Shown here in pieces: positions 1 to 8,085 of a DNA stretch of 64,000 nt (position 1 is its first letter; every line of letters starts with the position of its first letter). Under the pieces are notes generated by a model. It made no database searches. It was given only the letters and a program-made list of their open reading frames with translations, and was not told the origin of the DNA. Source of the stretch: JAHRVQ01 sp029941905 (GTDB lineage Bacteria > Pseudomonadota > Gammaproteobacteria > Pseudomonadales > Azotimanducaceae); the NCBI GenBank assembly GCA_029941905.1, contig JAPYTQ010000019.1:1-64000 (forward strand), written 5' to 3'. The translations under genes were made by a program, and so were the position numbers.

Positions 1-213
1 TTAAATGAGGAACGAATAGTTAGGGAACCTCTGATTAAGGTCGGTATGCCGCATCTCGGTATGCCGCATCTCGGTATGCCGCATCTCGGTATGCCGCATC
101 TCGGTATGCCGCATCACTATTTCCGCCAAGTCGGCGTCAGGGCGGAATTCCAAAAAGTTGTTAATATGCAGCATGTTAACAACTTATCTCCAGTCCACCC
201 CTCCTTGCCCTGA
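1..213 (+). CDS. 3' end of upstream gene, tail replaced by inserted element
   Basis: Reading frame 1 is open from base 1 to a TGA at 211-213. The first eight residues (LNEERIVR) come before the inverted-repeat element; everything after them is encoded by the element, including five GMPHL pentapeptides. Removing the element with one TA copy restores AGA-TGA, so the original gene would end just after these residues in an ATGA overlap with the next gene. In enterobacteria the ATP-binding subunit fetA precedes fetB, so this is probably the FetA tail, but eight residues cannot prove that. The present product would carry about 60 foreign residues. Confidence 0.45.
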   Translation, partial: LNEERIVREPLIKVGMPHLGMPHLGMPHLGMPHLGMPHHYFRQVGVRAEFQKVVNMQHVNNLSPVHPSLP

Positions 214-244
214 CGAAAATATCCACTTAATCAGAGGTACTCTA
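21..244. mobile_element. MITE-like inverted-repeat element with TA flanks
   Basis: Perfect 13-bp inverted repeats (acctctgattaag at 27-39, its complement at 226-238) extend imperfectly to 19 bp (17 of 19 matching) and end in TA on both sides (21-22 and 243-244). Inside are two further dyads, 121-127/141-147 and 155-164/176-185, and a 15-bp tandem array. There is no transposase. TA duplication suggests mobilisation by an IS630/Tc1-type transposase (inference). The right end lies one base from the ATG of the next gene and supplies its AGAGG ribosome-binding sequence at 233-237. Confidence 0.75.
41..115. repeat. Five perfect tandem copies of a 15-bp unit
   Basis: The unit tcggtatgccgcatc is repeated five times without mismatch (41-55, 56-70, 71-85, 86-100, 101-115). 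It lies within the inverted-repeat element. In frame 1 each unit encodes one GMPHL pentapeptide, so copy-number change would not shift the frame that runs in from upstream. Confidence 0.95.
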
Positions 245-245
245 G

Positions 246-971
246 ATGACTATTGAAACAATTCCGTTACCGAATCTGGCGCTGACTCTTATTCCCGTCG
301 CAGCACTTCTTTTTATACTCCATCGCTGGTCCCTCGACGCCGGTCACGCCCTCTATGGTGTATTTCGCATGGTGATCCAGCTTCTGCTGATCGGCTATCT
401 GCTGACTTTTATTTTTGATGTTGACAACGGATGGGTCATTGGCCTCGTACTGGCCATCATGGTAATCGCTGCCAGCTGGATTGCCCTTGGCAATATTCCT
501 GAGCACCGGTTCAAACTGTTTGTCTATGCCTTGTTCGCAATTGCCATCGCTGGTGGATTGACCTTGTACCTAGTGACCCAGCTCGTATTGTCACTGGACA
601 ACTGGTATTCGCCGCGCCACGTTATCCCCCTGGCGGGGATGATTTTTGCGGCCTCGATGAACAGCATCAGCCTGGCGGCAGAGCGAATAACTGCTGAACT
701 GGCGCGAGAGGTGGAATACCTGAAAGCCAGGAGCACGGCTATTAATGCGGCGTTGATTCCGAACATCAATGCGCTGTTTGCAGTGGGTCTGGTTTCCCTG
801 CCGGGAATGATGACGGGGCAGATACTGTCTGGCGTATCCCCTTTTATCGCTGCGCGATACCAGTTAATGGTGATGTGTATGTTGTTAACAGCGGCGGGAT
901 TCTCTGCGGTACTGTTTTTGATGATCGCCCGGCGCAATTTTGATGTTGCTCCGGATCAGGTGACCTCATAG
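246..971 (+). CDS. fetB: FetB/UPF0014-family ABC permease
   Basis: Inner-membrane permease of the FetAB (YbbL-YbbM) type, which in E. coli is linked to iron export and oxidative-stress resistance. The 241-residue protein has about seven hydrophobic segments and the family's signature near residues 180-188 (LVSLPGMMTGQ), followed by the GVSPF and RYQLMV stretch typical of the family. Length is close to the usual 255-260. The ATG sits one base after an inserted inverted-repeat element whose end provides the AGAGG motif nine bases upstream, so expression may now depend on the element. Its ATPase partner should lie just upstream of the window edge. Substrate is inferred from the family only. Confidence 0.85.
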   Translation: MTIETIPLPNLALTLIPVAALLFILHRWSLDAGHALYGVFRMVIQLLLIGYLLTFIFDVDNGWVIGLVLAIMVIAASWIALGNIPEHRFKLFVYALFAIAIAGGLTLYLVTQLVLSLDNWYSPRHVIPLAGMIFAASMNSISLAAERITAELAREVEYLKARSTAINAALIPNINALFAVGLVSLPGMMTGQILSGVSPFIAARYQLMVMCMLLTAAGFSAVLFLMIARRNFDVAPDQVTS

Positions 972-1026
972 ATTCAACAAATGAATAACGCTGGACGCAG
1001 TGGTGCGCTGATGAAATCATAAGTTG

Positions 1027-2394
1027 ATGAATGCAGGACCCAAGCAACCCGCTATCCAGGATCTGACCCAGGGACCTGTCCGTGGACATCTGGTGCGCAT
1101 GACGATTCCGATGTTTCTTGGAATTTCATCCATGATCGTCGCTTCCATGGTCGAAACAATTTACATCGGTGTTCTGGGTGCCGACGAACTTGCCGCGTTT
1201 AGTTTTACTTTTCCGCTGATCATGGGTCTATCCAGTTTATCCATGGGCATTGGTTCCGGTGCCGCTTCTATCATCGCCAGGGCACAGGGGCGTGGCGATC
1301 GACTTCGAGTGAAGCAACTAACAACCCACGCGCTGATTCTAACGACGGTTCTGGTGTTTGGACTGGTTTTGGTCGGCTATGCTTTGAAGCAGAATCTGTT
1401 CGCGCTGATGGGCGCCGATGAACGCATCGGAATCCTGATAAAGCAATATACTGACATCTGGATACTCGGTCTGGCACTGTTCACGTGGCCAATGGTCGTC
1501 ACCACGGTACTGCGAGCCGTTGGCAACGCACGCCTGCCAGGACTGATCATGACCAGTTCTTCTGCGCTGCAAATAGTCGTGGCACCGCTGCTTATTTTTG
1601 GTTTGCTGGGCTCACCCGAGCTCGGTTTTGTCGGTTCTGCCTGGGCAAGCATTTTTACCGGGCTGGTTCGAACAATAGCCATGTTCTGGGTCTTGATTGC
1701 GGGGGAAGACCTGCTGGTTTTCAGTCGCCAGGCGTTTACCGGTATCGTTCAGTCCAGCAGGGAGATTCTTTATATCGGCGTTCCCTCAATGCTCAATAGC
1801 TTGATTGGTCCCGTATCAATGGCAATCGTACTCTGGCTGCTGTCTGAGCATGGATCAGAAGTGGTCGCGGGTTTTGGAATTACTTCACGATTTGAAATGC
1901 TGGTGACGATGGTACTAATGTCACTCTCTGCCAGTATCGGGCCATTTGTCGGGCAAAACTGGGGCGCACGGCAAACTGAGCGGGTGTACCAGGGGCTATC
2001 AATGGCCTACAAATTTTGCCTGCTTTGGGGACTCGCTTGTTTTGCCCTGCTGGCACCATTCGGCGATGAACTGGTGATGCTGGTCAATGACAACCCGTTG
2101 CTGGTTGAATCCGCTGGCTGGTATCTTCTGATAACTCCGATTACCTTCGGTATTCTTGGTATAGGAATGGTCTCTGGATCACTTTTCGTTGCCCTTGGCA
2201 AACCGATGCCGACGACCATCCTCTCTCTGCTTAGAATGTTTGTGTTCCATATACCACTTGCGGTTCTATTGAACAGTTATTGGGGTTACATTGGTATTTT
2301 TATCGCCACAGCCATCGCGAATATCATTATCGGTGGCATCGCGCTGGTTTGGAGTCGCAGAGTACTGGCACGAGAGATCAATTTAAGGTTGTAG
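1027..2394 (+). CDS. MATE-family efflux transporter
   Basis: Multidrug and toxic compound extrusion protein, expected to export organic cations or other toxic compounds across the inner membrane in exchange for Na+ or H+. The 455 residues form about twelve transmembrane segments in two MatE halves; the opening GPVRGHLVRMTIPMFLGI is characteristic of this subgroup (DinF/NorM-like) and is repeated in weaker form at the start of the second half (IGVPSMLNSLIGP). A TTG lies directly before the ATG at 1027, but the ATG is the likelier start; no strong ribosome-binding site is visible. It follows fetB by 55 bases on the same strand, so co-transcription is possible. Substrate cannot be told from sequence. 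Confidence 0.9.
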   Translation: MNAGPKQPAIQDLTQGPVRGHLVRMTIPMFLGISSMIVASMVETIYIGVLGADELAAFSFTFPLIMGLSSLSMGIGSGAASIIARAQGRGDRLRVKQLTTHALILTTVLVFGLVLVGYALKQNLFALMGADERIGILIKQYTDIWILGLALFTWPMVVTTVLRAVGNARLPGLIMTSSSALQIVVAPLLIFGLLGSPELGFVGSAWASIFTGLVRTIAMFWVLIAGEDLLVFSRQAFTGIVQSSREILYIGVPSMLNSLIGPVSMAIVLWLLSEHGSEVVAGFGITSRFEMLVTMVLMSLSASIGPFVGQNWGARQTERVYQGLSMAYKFCLLWGLACFALLAPFGDELVMLVNDNPLLVESAGWYLLITPITFGILGIGMVSGSLFVALGKPMPTTILSLLRMFVFHIPLAVLLNSYWGYIGIFIATAIANIIIGGIALVWSRRVLAREINLRL

Positions 2395-2417
2395 AGTTTG
2401 AACCCTTAACAACAAGC

Positions 2418-2702
2418 CTATTTTGGTTTGACGCGTCTTTTATAACTCTCGGCACCAACCTGGGCGACACTAATGCCATTTTTCTTCGCGATATCGCTGT
2501 AGGCTGCTTTACGTCGTTTGTTAATGTCATTCACCAGTGCCTGTATATCCGCCGGGACACTACCTGCTGCGTCAGTCGCCCGAACATAACCGTCGGCGGT
2601 TTCTACCACCTGGCCCGCACTGCGAGCATCATCCAATGGACTCGCCTGGGTAAAACTGCAAACAGCAATGAGAAACGACAGACAGATCATTCGATTAAGC
2701 AT
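2418..2702 (-). CDS. ydbL: YdbL-like periplasmic protein (DUF1318)
   Basis: Small secreted protein of the YdbL family, 94 residues with an N-terminal signal peptide (cleavage probably after TQA near residue 20) and a mature helical domain with the DDARSAGQVVE and NKRRKAAYSDIA stretches characteristic of the family. In E. coli YdbL modulates the YdbH-YnbE intermembrane bridge. It is the last gene of a ydbH-ynbE-ydbL operon in the same order as in enterobacteria. A GTG two codons upstream was rejected because AGGAG stands eight bases before the ATG at 2702. It converges with the MATE gene across 23 bases; no terminator hairpin is evident between them. Confidence 0.9.
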   Translation of the reverse strand: MLNRMICLSFLIAVCSFTQASPLDDARSAGQVVETADGYVRATDAAGSVPADIQALVNDINKRRKAAYSDIAKKNGISVAQVGAESYKRRVKPK

Positions 2703-2713
2703 CAGCACGGCTC

Positions 2714-2947
2714 CTAAAAAATATCCGATTCATCTTCAAACAGGTCTTCAAGATCTTTTTCTACTTTGATCCTGATCTCGTGTTCGATTTTCACATTCAG
2801 GTTTATCTCGATAGGTTGTGACGGTGCCTCTACTTTGATTGTCGGTGTGCAGGCAGATGCAATCAACAACGTCGCTACGAGGCAGACTGTCATTAACGTG
2901 ACCCTTTCCCTGGCATCTCGTTCCGCGCACAAGCTCTGTCTGTTCAT
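2714..2947 (-). CDS. ynbE: YnbE-like outer-membrane lipoprotein
   Basis: Small lipoprotein that in E. coli pairs with YdbH to bridge inner and outer membranes for phospholipid transport. A hydrophobic segment ends in the lipobox ASAC; the mature part carries the family core INLNVKIEHEIRIKV, an amphipathic strand that can augment the YdbH groove, and an acidic tail. The ATG at 2947 overlaps the ydbH stop as TAATG and has TGGAG seven bases upstream; it gives a long n-region (77 residues in total). A second ATG at 2893 with AAAGGG upstream would give a 59-residue protein closer to the usual length. Either is possible. Confidence 0.85.
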   Translation of the reverse strand: MNRQSLCAERDARERVTLMTVCLVATLLIASACTPTIKVEAPSQPIEINLNVKIEHEIRIKVEKDLEDLFEDESDIF

Positions 2948-5202
2948 TAGAAAACTCCACTTTTCGCTTTCCTGTCAATTTGCCGGGTAACGTCTTCACT
3001 CAACCGAAGACTCTCCAGCAGAGCGCCTAGGTTTTCTTCCAGGTTCAGGTTCAGGTTTATCTCACGGCCATTCTCATAACCCGGGTTACTGCCTTTTAAC
3101 GCGGTTTTCGCAACCAATTCACCCTCTGGCGAATATTCCAGCTCTACCTCCAAACTGTGGTAGTGAAAATCAGACATCGCATCTACCACAACTTTCAGAG
3201 ATTCATTCTGGTCTATCAGGGCAACAACCGACTGGCTGGGTTGATATTTAAGCATACCGCCAGGATGCAACGCAGCAATCAATCCTTTACTGACTGACAA
3301 CTTACCCTGTTCTATCTGAACGGGGACTGAACCACGTAGTTTTCCTGTGCTAATGAAATCCTCACGTTCGAGCATCAGAATCTGGTTGAGTTCCAACGCC
3401 TCAACATTCAGGTTCATATAGCCATTGCCGTTGATCACATCGTAACTGTAGTCCCGGCTATCAACAGAACCACCAAAGATTTTCGCGGAGAGACTGTGTC
3501 CTGAGATGCGAAAAATGCGCTGAAAAGGCTCAATCTCCAGCATAAAGCGCAGTTGAATGTCATCGACAGGCACACCCATATCAAATTGACGCCAGGACAT
3601 CTCCACCGCTTGCGGTGAGCGGATCCTCGGCCACCCGGCCAATAACACCTTCAACTCTCCGCGTTTTAACCGGTAACCGCCATATTCCAGATCCATATCC
3701 TTGATTTCGATGTTCGAGGAGAATACCACGGCGTCTTTCCCGGCTAACGCCAGATCCCATTCAAAACCGCCAGCCAGCATCAGTTCACCTTTTTCGAGCG
3801 CCAATAAGGGAATTTCCAGATACGCCAATAAACTCTCTGAGCCTTCCAGGGAAGACGCCAGCCGGAAGTTTACCTGACCTTTTTTGGATTCGGTATCATG
3901 GCCCAGTTTTATCCCAACCCCGTTAACACCCAGAACGGTTGCCTTATCTGTAGACAATACAACGCGGCCGTTCAGACCCGTTAAATCAAAGCCCGACGCC
4001 AGGATCATCGTTTCGTCATCCCGGAGATTGACGTCAGCAGTTGCCTGAATCGTTATGTCCTCATCCTTCAACGCCATGCCAACATCTTCAAAACCGATAG
4101 AAACCTCGAAGCCGTCCAGCTTGCCGTTCAGCTTGCCGTTCAGGGTTGTTACGGACGTGCTGCAGCGAATATCATTGCCTGCGTCACCTTCAATCACACA
4201 AGCCGTGCCTGGCGACAATGTCACCACAGCCTCGCGAATCAATGGACTCTCCAGATGGACTGCGACTTCTTCGACAAGAGTCAGTTCAATTGCCCCGGCC
4301 TGAAATCCTAAATCCAGCACCAGTGGTGCTTCACCAGTCAATGAAGAATCTGCGTTGTTAACTCGCCAGGCGACTTCAGAAGCGAGCCTGACCGAGCCAT
4401 TCACCCACTGCGCCGACTCCTCGGCCGCAACACTCGTATCGAGGGGTATTTGTGCCTTTATTCCCAGTTCCAGTGAACTAACCGTCACCTCATAAGCGAC
4501 CGGTGTGTTCATTTCTAATTGAAAGGGTTGGGTCGACATATTTATATATCCATTCCCCACAAGGGATAGTTCTTCATGCAGGTTATGCTGCAAACTGCCG
4601 CTGAACAGATATAAACCGGCACCAGAACCCGTAATCTCCACCCGGGAGTTGCCTGGCGCCCACATCACAGCAGCCATCATATTCTCATCACCCGGGCCCA
4701 TATCCATGCTCATAGTCAAATCCAGTCGAAGATCCTGATTACGCCAGTTGACCTGGCCTGTGATGCAATCGGGAAGGCATGCTTCAACGGTTTCAATACG
4801 ACCATAAACAGGAAGCCAGCGGACGGTAGTATCCAGCAGCTGAATAAGTTCCCGCCAGCTCAGGGTAGACGATTCACCGGATGAGGCTAGACTGAATTTC
4901 AAGCTGACCGCTTCAACGGCAAACTTAAGTTCATGTAATGACAAAAGATGAATATCGAGATTTGAAATTGCAACCTTGAATCCTGGAGATTCGATTTCAA
5001 TGTTATCTACCCTGATCTGCCAGGCAGAAGGTTTTTCCATGGAGAACCCCGACAGTAGCATGCCATTAGCTTTCAACTGGTTGGCTAATATAAACCCGGA
5101 CAGTTCGGGACTTTTCCACCATGCCAGCACCAGGGCGACGCCAACCAGAAAAGCAGTAAGATAGAAGGCAGTTCTTATTTTGAATCCGAAGGCGGAGATA
5201 AT
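2947..5202 (-). CDS. ydbH: YdbH-family AsmA-like intermembrane transport protein
   Basis: Large repeating beta-groove protein of the AsmA-like group (YhdP, TamB, YdbH) that carries phospholipids between inner and outer membrane together with YnbE. Most of the protein is alternating amphipathic beta strands; the C-terminal third holds the family's most conserved part (around GGSVDSRDY and the HPGGMLKYQP stretch). The first conventional start is GTG at 5130, but the frame stays open upstream and encodes KIRTAFYLTAFLVGVALVL, the inner-membrane anchor this family needs. No ATG, GTG or TTG precedes it; an ATT at 5202 lies six bases after AAAAGAGG, so an ATT start (751 residues) is proposed. A 12-bp unit is duplicated at 4117-4140. 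Confidence 0.85.
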   Translation of the reverse strand: MISAFGFKIRTAFYLTAFLVGVALVLAWWKSPELSGFILANQLKANGMLLSGFSMEKPSAWQIRVDNIEIESPGFKVAISNLDIHLLSLHELKFAVEAVSLKFSLASSGESSTLSWRELIQLLDTTVRWLPVYGRIETVEACLPDCITGQVNWRNQDLRLDLTMSMDMGPGDENMMAAVMWAPGNSRVEITGSGAGLYLFSGSLQHNLHEELSLVGNGYINMSTQPFQLEMNTPVAYEVTVSSLELGIKAQIPLDTSVAAEESAQWVNGSVRLASEVAWRVNNADSSLTGEAPLVLDLGFQAGAIELTLVEEVAVHLESPLIREAVVTLSPGTACVIEGDAGNDIRCSTSVTTLNGKLNGKLDGFEVSIGFEDVGMALKDEDITIQATADVNLRDDETMILASGFDLTGLNGRVVLSTDKATVLGVNGVGIKLGHDTESKKGQVNFRLASSLEGSESLLAYLEIPLLALEKGELMLAGGFEWDLALAGKDAVVFSSNIEIKDMDLEYGGYRLKRGELKVLLAGWPRIRSPQAVEMSWRQFDMGVPVDDIQLRFMLEIEPFQRIFRISGHSLSAKIFGGSVDSRDYSYDVINGNGYMNLNVEALELNQILMLEREDFISTGKLRGSVPVQIEQGKLSVSKGLIAALHPGGMLKYQPSQSVVALIDQNESLKVVVDAMSDFHYHSLEVELEYSPEGELVAKTALKGSNPGYENGREINLNLNLEENLGALLESLRLSEDVTRQIDRKAKSGVF
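4117..4140. repeat. 12-bp in-frame tandem duplication inside ydbH
   Basis: The unit cagcttgccgtt occurs twice in a row (4117-4128, 4129-4140) and is followed by a partial third copy. On the coding strand it produces the repeated NGKL tetrapeptide. It keeps the frame and probably arose by slippage. Confidence 0.8.
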
Positions 5203-5362
5203 AGCAATCCTCTTTTCAGCCGCGTCTTAAGTGATACTTAACCTGGGCAAAATATTAACTTCAATCAGCAACCATCCACCACCGCCAGTGACTATTATGC
5301 CTGTTTTCAAGCGTACCGACTTTGTCATACCATAAGCTTTTCGAAGTAAACCGGAGAGACAG

Positions 5363-6673
5363 ATGGCGAAGCCCCCAACCCTGAACTTTGACACCCTGAG
5401 TCTGCATGCCGGGCAACAACCGGATCCAACCACGGGCGCCCGGGCGACGCCGATCTATCAATCGGCATCGTTCGTGTTCAAAGACACTGATTATGCGGTG
5501 GGATTGTTCAACATTGAAAGAGCCGGGCATGTGTATTCACGTTTATCCAATCCCACGAACGCGGTACTTGAAGAAAGAATTGCGGCCCTGGACAATGGTG
5601 TCGGCGCTATCGCCACCGCCAGCGGACAGGCAGCCCTGCATTTGGCGATCATTACCATTGTGAGTGCCGGTGAACATATTGTGGCGTCACGCAGCATCTA
5701 TGGCGGCACGCACAACCTGCTGGACTACACCTTAAGGCGCTTTGGTATCGACACCACGTTCGTCGACCCTCGTGACCCACTTGCTTTCAAGCGTGCCATC
5801 AAGGCCAATACGCGGCTGGTGTTCTCGGAGACCCTCGGTAACCCAGGGCTTGAAGTACTCAACATACCTGAAGTGGCGAACGTCGCACACGAGGCTGGTT
5901 TACCCCTGCTGGTGGACGCGACATTTTCTACACCTTATCTCTGCAAGCCCATTGACTTTGGCGCGGATCTTGTCATGCACTCTGCGACTAAATTTCTCTC
6001 CGGCCACGGGGTCGTCATCGGCGGGTTGTTAGTAGATGGTGGCACCTTTGACTGGGAAGCCTCGGGTAAGTTTCCGACCCTGACCGAACCTTACGTTGGA
6101 TTCCACAATCTGAATTTCGCTGAAGAGTTTGGACCCGCCGCTTTTATAACCCGGGCAAGAAAAGAAGGCTTGCGCGACTTCGGCGCCTGTATGAGCCCAA
6201 CCACAGCATTCCATGTTTTACAGGGTATGGAAACACTACCACTTCGAATGCAGCGCCATATCGAAAACACCCGAACCGTGGTTGAATTCCTGGTCGAACA
6301 GGATCAGGTAGAATGGGTTAATCATCCATTGCTAAGCGATCACCCTGATCACGAACTGGCTAACAAAATTATGCCCCGGGGTTGTAGCGCTGTCTTCAGT
6401 TTTGGCATCAAAGGTGGCCGGGAATCTGGCATTAAGTTTATTGAGAACCTTGAGATATTTTCACATCTCGCCAATGTCGGGGATGCAAAGTCACTGGTGA
6501 TTCATCCGGCCAGTACAACCCACCATCGAATGGACGACAAGGCACTGGAAGCAGCAGGTATTTCGCAAGGGCTCATCCGGTTATCCATCGGCCTTGAGGA
6601 TCCCGGCGATCTAACGACTGATTTACGCGGTGGATTGCGTGCCTCCCAGCGAACATCATCGAAACACAAATAG
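5363..6673 (+). CDS. metY: O-acetylhomoserine sulfhydrylase
   Basis: PLP-dependent enzyme of the Cys/Met metabolism family that makes homocysteine directly from O-acetylhomoserine and sulfide in the cytoplasm, bypassing cystathionine. The 436 residues match the long MetY/Met17 subgroup: an opening TLSLHAGQ, YSRLSNPT for phosphate binding, SGQAALHLA, and the PLP-lysine motif SATKFLSGHG near residue 208, with the internal insertion seen in O-acetylhomoserine enzymes (FGACMSPTTAFHVLQGMETL). A GGAGAG lies four bases before the ATG. It is divergent from ydbH and followed after 17 bases by an alpha/beta hydrolase. No SAM riboswitch could be recognised in the 160-base leader. Confidence 0.92.
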   Translation: MAKPPTLNFDTLSLHAGQQPDPTTGARATPIYQSASFVFKDTDYAVGLFNIERAGHVYSRLSNPTNAVLEERIAALDNGVGAIATASGQAALHLAIITIVSAGEHIVASRSIYGGTHNLLDYTLRRFGIDTTFVDPRDPLAFKRAIKANTRLVFSETLGNPGLEVLNIPEVANVAHEAGLPLLVDATFSTPYLCKPIDFGADLVMHSATKFLSGHGVVIGGLLVDGGTFDWEASGKFPTLTEPYVGFHNLNFAEEFGPAAFITRARKEGLRDFGACMSPTTAFHVLQGMETLPLRMQRHIENTRTVVEFLVEQDQVEWVNHPLLSDHPDHELANKIMPRGCSAVFSFGIKGGRESGIKFIENLEIFSHLANVGDAKSLVIHPASTTHHRMDDKALEAAGISQGLIRLSIGLEDPGDLTTDLRGGLRASQRTSSKHK

Positions 6674-6690
6674 TCACCGGGGTTACGCAA

Positions 6691-7479
6691 ATGTACAGTG
6701 AAGTGAACAACAGAAAAACTTTTTATAGCACTGGAACCGGGCATTTAAAGGAGGGCCAGCCTAATGTCATCTTTTTGCATGGCGCGGGTATGGATCATAG
6801 TGTCTGGGTGCTACCGGCACGTTATTTTGCTCGCCACGGTTACAACGTATATGCACTGGATTTCCCCGGCCACGGCCGGTCCGAGGGCCTCCCTCTCACC
6901 AGTATTGATGCAATGGCAGACTGGGTCAGTGACGCAATGGATGCCCTCGGCGTCGTTAGCAGTGCAATCGTAGGGCACAGCATGGGCTCACTGATTGCGC
7001 TCAATTTCGCGGCGCGACATGCTGACAAGACTCGCGTGCTTGCACTACTTGGCACGTCAACTCCCATGCCGGTAACTGATCTGTTGCTGGACGCTGCCAG
7101 GAACAACCATCACGATGCCATTGACATGGCGAACACCTGGAGTCACAGCAGTTTTGGCCAGATGGGCGGTAATGAGAACCCCGGTGTCTGCATGACCATG
7201 TCCGGGCAACGTTTGCTCGAACAAGCCAACCCGGACGTATTTTATGCAGGCCTCAATGCCTGTAACGAATTTACTAACGGCGCTGAGCTCGCCGCTGAAA
7301 TAACAGCGGAAACTATGGTGATCATTGGCAAACAGGACAAAATGACAGCCGCTGTCAGCGCCCAAGAGGTCGCTGACAGCATTCCCCACTGCCATACCGT
7401 ACTGCTGCACCCTTGCGGCCACTCCATGTTGTCAGAGCAACCCAATGCCGTGCTTGACGCACTGGCGAAAATTGTCTGA
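6691..7479 (+). CDS. Alpha/beta-fold hydrolase
   Basis: Cytoplasmic hydrolase of 262 residues with a complete alpha/beta-hydrolase signature: oxyanion-side LHGAGMDHSVW near residue 28, nucleophile elbow GHSMGS near residue 92, an acid in IIGKQDKMT near residue 210 and the histidine in PCGHSMLSEQP near residue 242. The lid region is short, as in small-ester or lactone hydrolases and C-C bond hydrolases. It starts 17 bases after metY and precedes a PaiB-like gene by 21 bases, so the three may be one transcription unit. The substrate cannot be inferred. Confidence 0.88.
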   Translation: MYSEVNNRKTFYSTGTGHLKEGQPNVIFLHGAGMDHSVWVLPARYFARHGYNVYALDFPGHGRSEGLPLTSIDAMADWVSDAMDALGVVSSAIVGHSMGSLIALNFAARHADKTRVLALLGTSTPMPVTDLLLDAARNNHHDAIDMANTWSHSSFGQMGGNENPGVCMTMSGQRLLEQANPDVFYAGLNACNEFTNGAELAAEITAETMVIIGKQDKMTAAVSAQEVADSIPHCHTVLLHPCGHSMLSEQPNAVLDALAKIV

Positions 7480-7500
7480 ATCGTTATAAACAAGGAAAAT

Positions 7501-8085
7501 ATGTATATTCCCGAGTACTTTAAAATATCTGATGACGACGAGATATTCAGTTACATCGAAGCAAATGCATTTGGACAACTTATCTCAAATGTTCATGGAA
7601 GATTTTTTTCTTCTCATTTACCCTTTCTGATCTCCGGGGATAAAACCAGCCTGATTGCCCATACAGCCAGACAGAATCCGCAGTATAGGGAGTTAGACGG
7701 CCAGGAAGCATTGGTCACATTGCAGGGTGTCCACGAATACATCTCGCCCTCGTGGTACAGCGGTCCAGGCGTCCCCACATGGAACTACCAGGCTGTGCAT
7801 ATCTACGGGAAATGCAAGGTGTTTCATGATCCTGTCAGGCTGAAAGAAGTCGTAGAAACACTTGCGGCTAAATTTGAATCTGCATTTGAGATACCCTGGC
7901 AGCCCGACTACAAAGATTCAATGCTCGGCGCTATCGTTGGCATCGAGATAACCATCAGCGAAATCCAGTGCAAGTATAAACTCAGCCAAAATCGCCCTGT
8001 GCAGGATCGGAAACAGGTCATTGAACGATTGAACGCAACAGGGCCCAACAAAATGGCGACAGCTATGGAGCGAAATGAACCCTAG
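7501..8085 (+). CDS. PaiB-family FMN-binding protein
   Basis: 194-residue protein of the PaiB family (FMN-binding split barrel, often annotated as negative transcriptional regulator). Family hallmarks are the opening MYIPEYF, the SSHLPF strand and the block EYISPSWYSGPGVPTWNY followed by VHIYGKC. In Bacillus PaiB is encoded with the acetyltransferase PaiA and linked to sporulation and degradative-enzyme control; elsewhere the role is unknown and many members may be flavin-dependent enzymes. AAGGAAA precedes the ATG. The last 11 bases overlap the following esterase gene, suggesting translational coupling. Confidence 0.87.
   Translation: MYIPEYFKISDDDEIFSYIEANAFGQLISNVHGRFFSSHLPFLISGDKTSLIAHTARQNPQYRELDGQEALVTLQGVHEYISPSWYSGPGVPTWNYQAVHIYGKCKVFHDPVRLKEVVETLAAKFESAFEIPWQPDYKDSMLGAIVGIEITISEIQCKYKLSQNRPVQDRKQVIERLNATGPNKMATAMERNEP

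Noticed and set aside
41..115. CRISPR-like array
   Set aside because: The 15-bp units are directly adjacent without spacers and lie inside a mobile element; no cas gene is present.
5203..5362. SAM-responsive riboswitch upstream of metY
   Set aside because: No conserved stem or pseudoknot pattern of known SAM riboswitch classes could be recognised in the 160-base leader.
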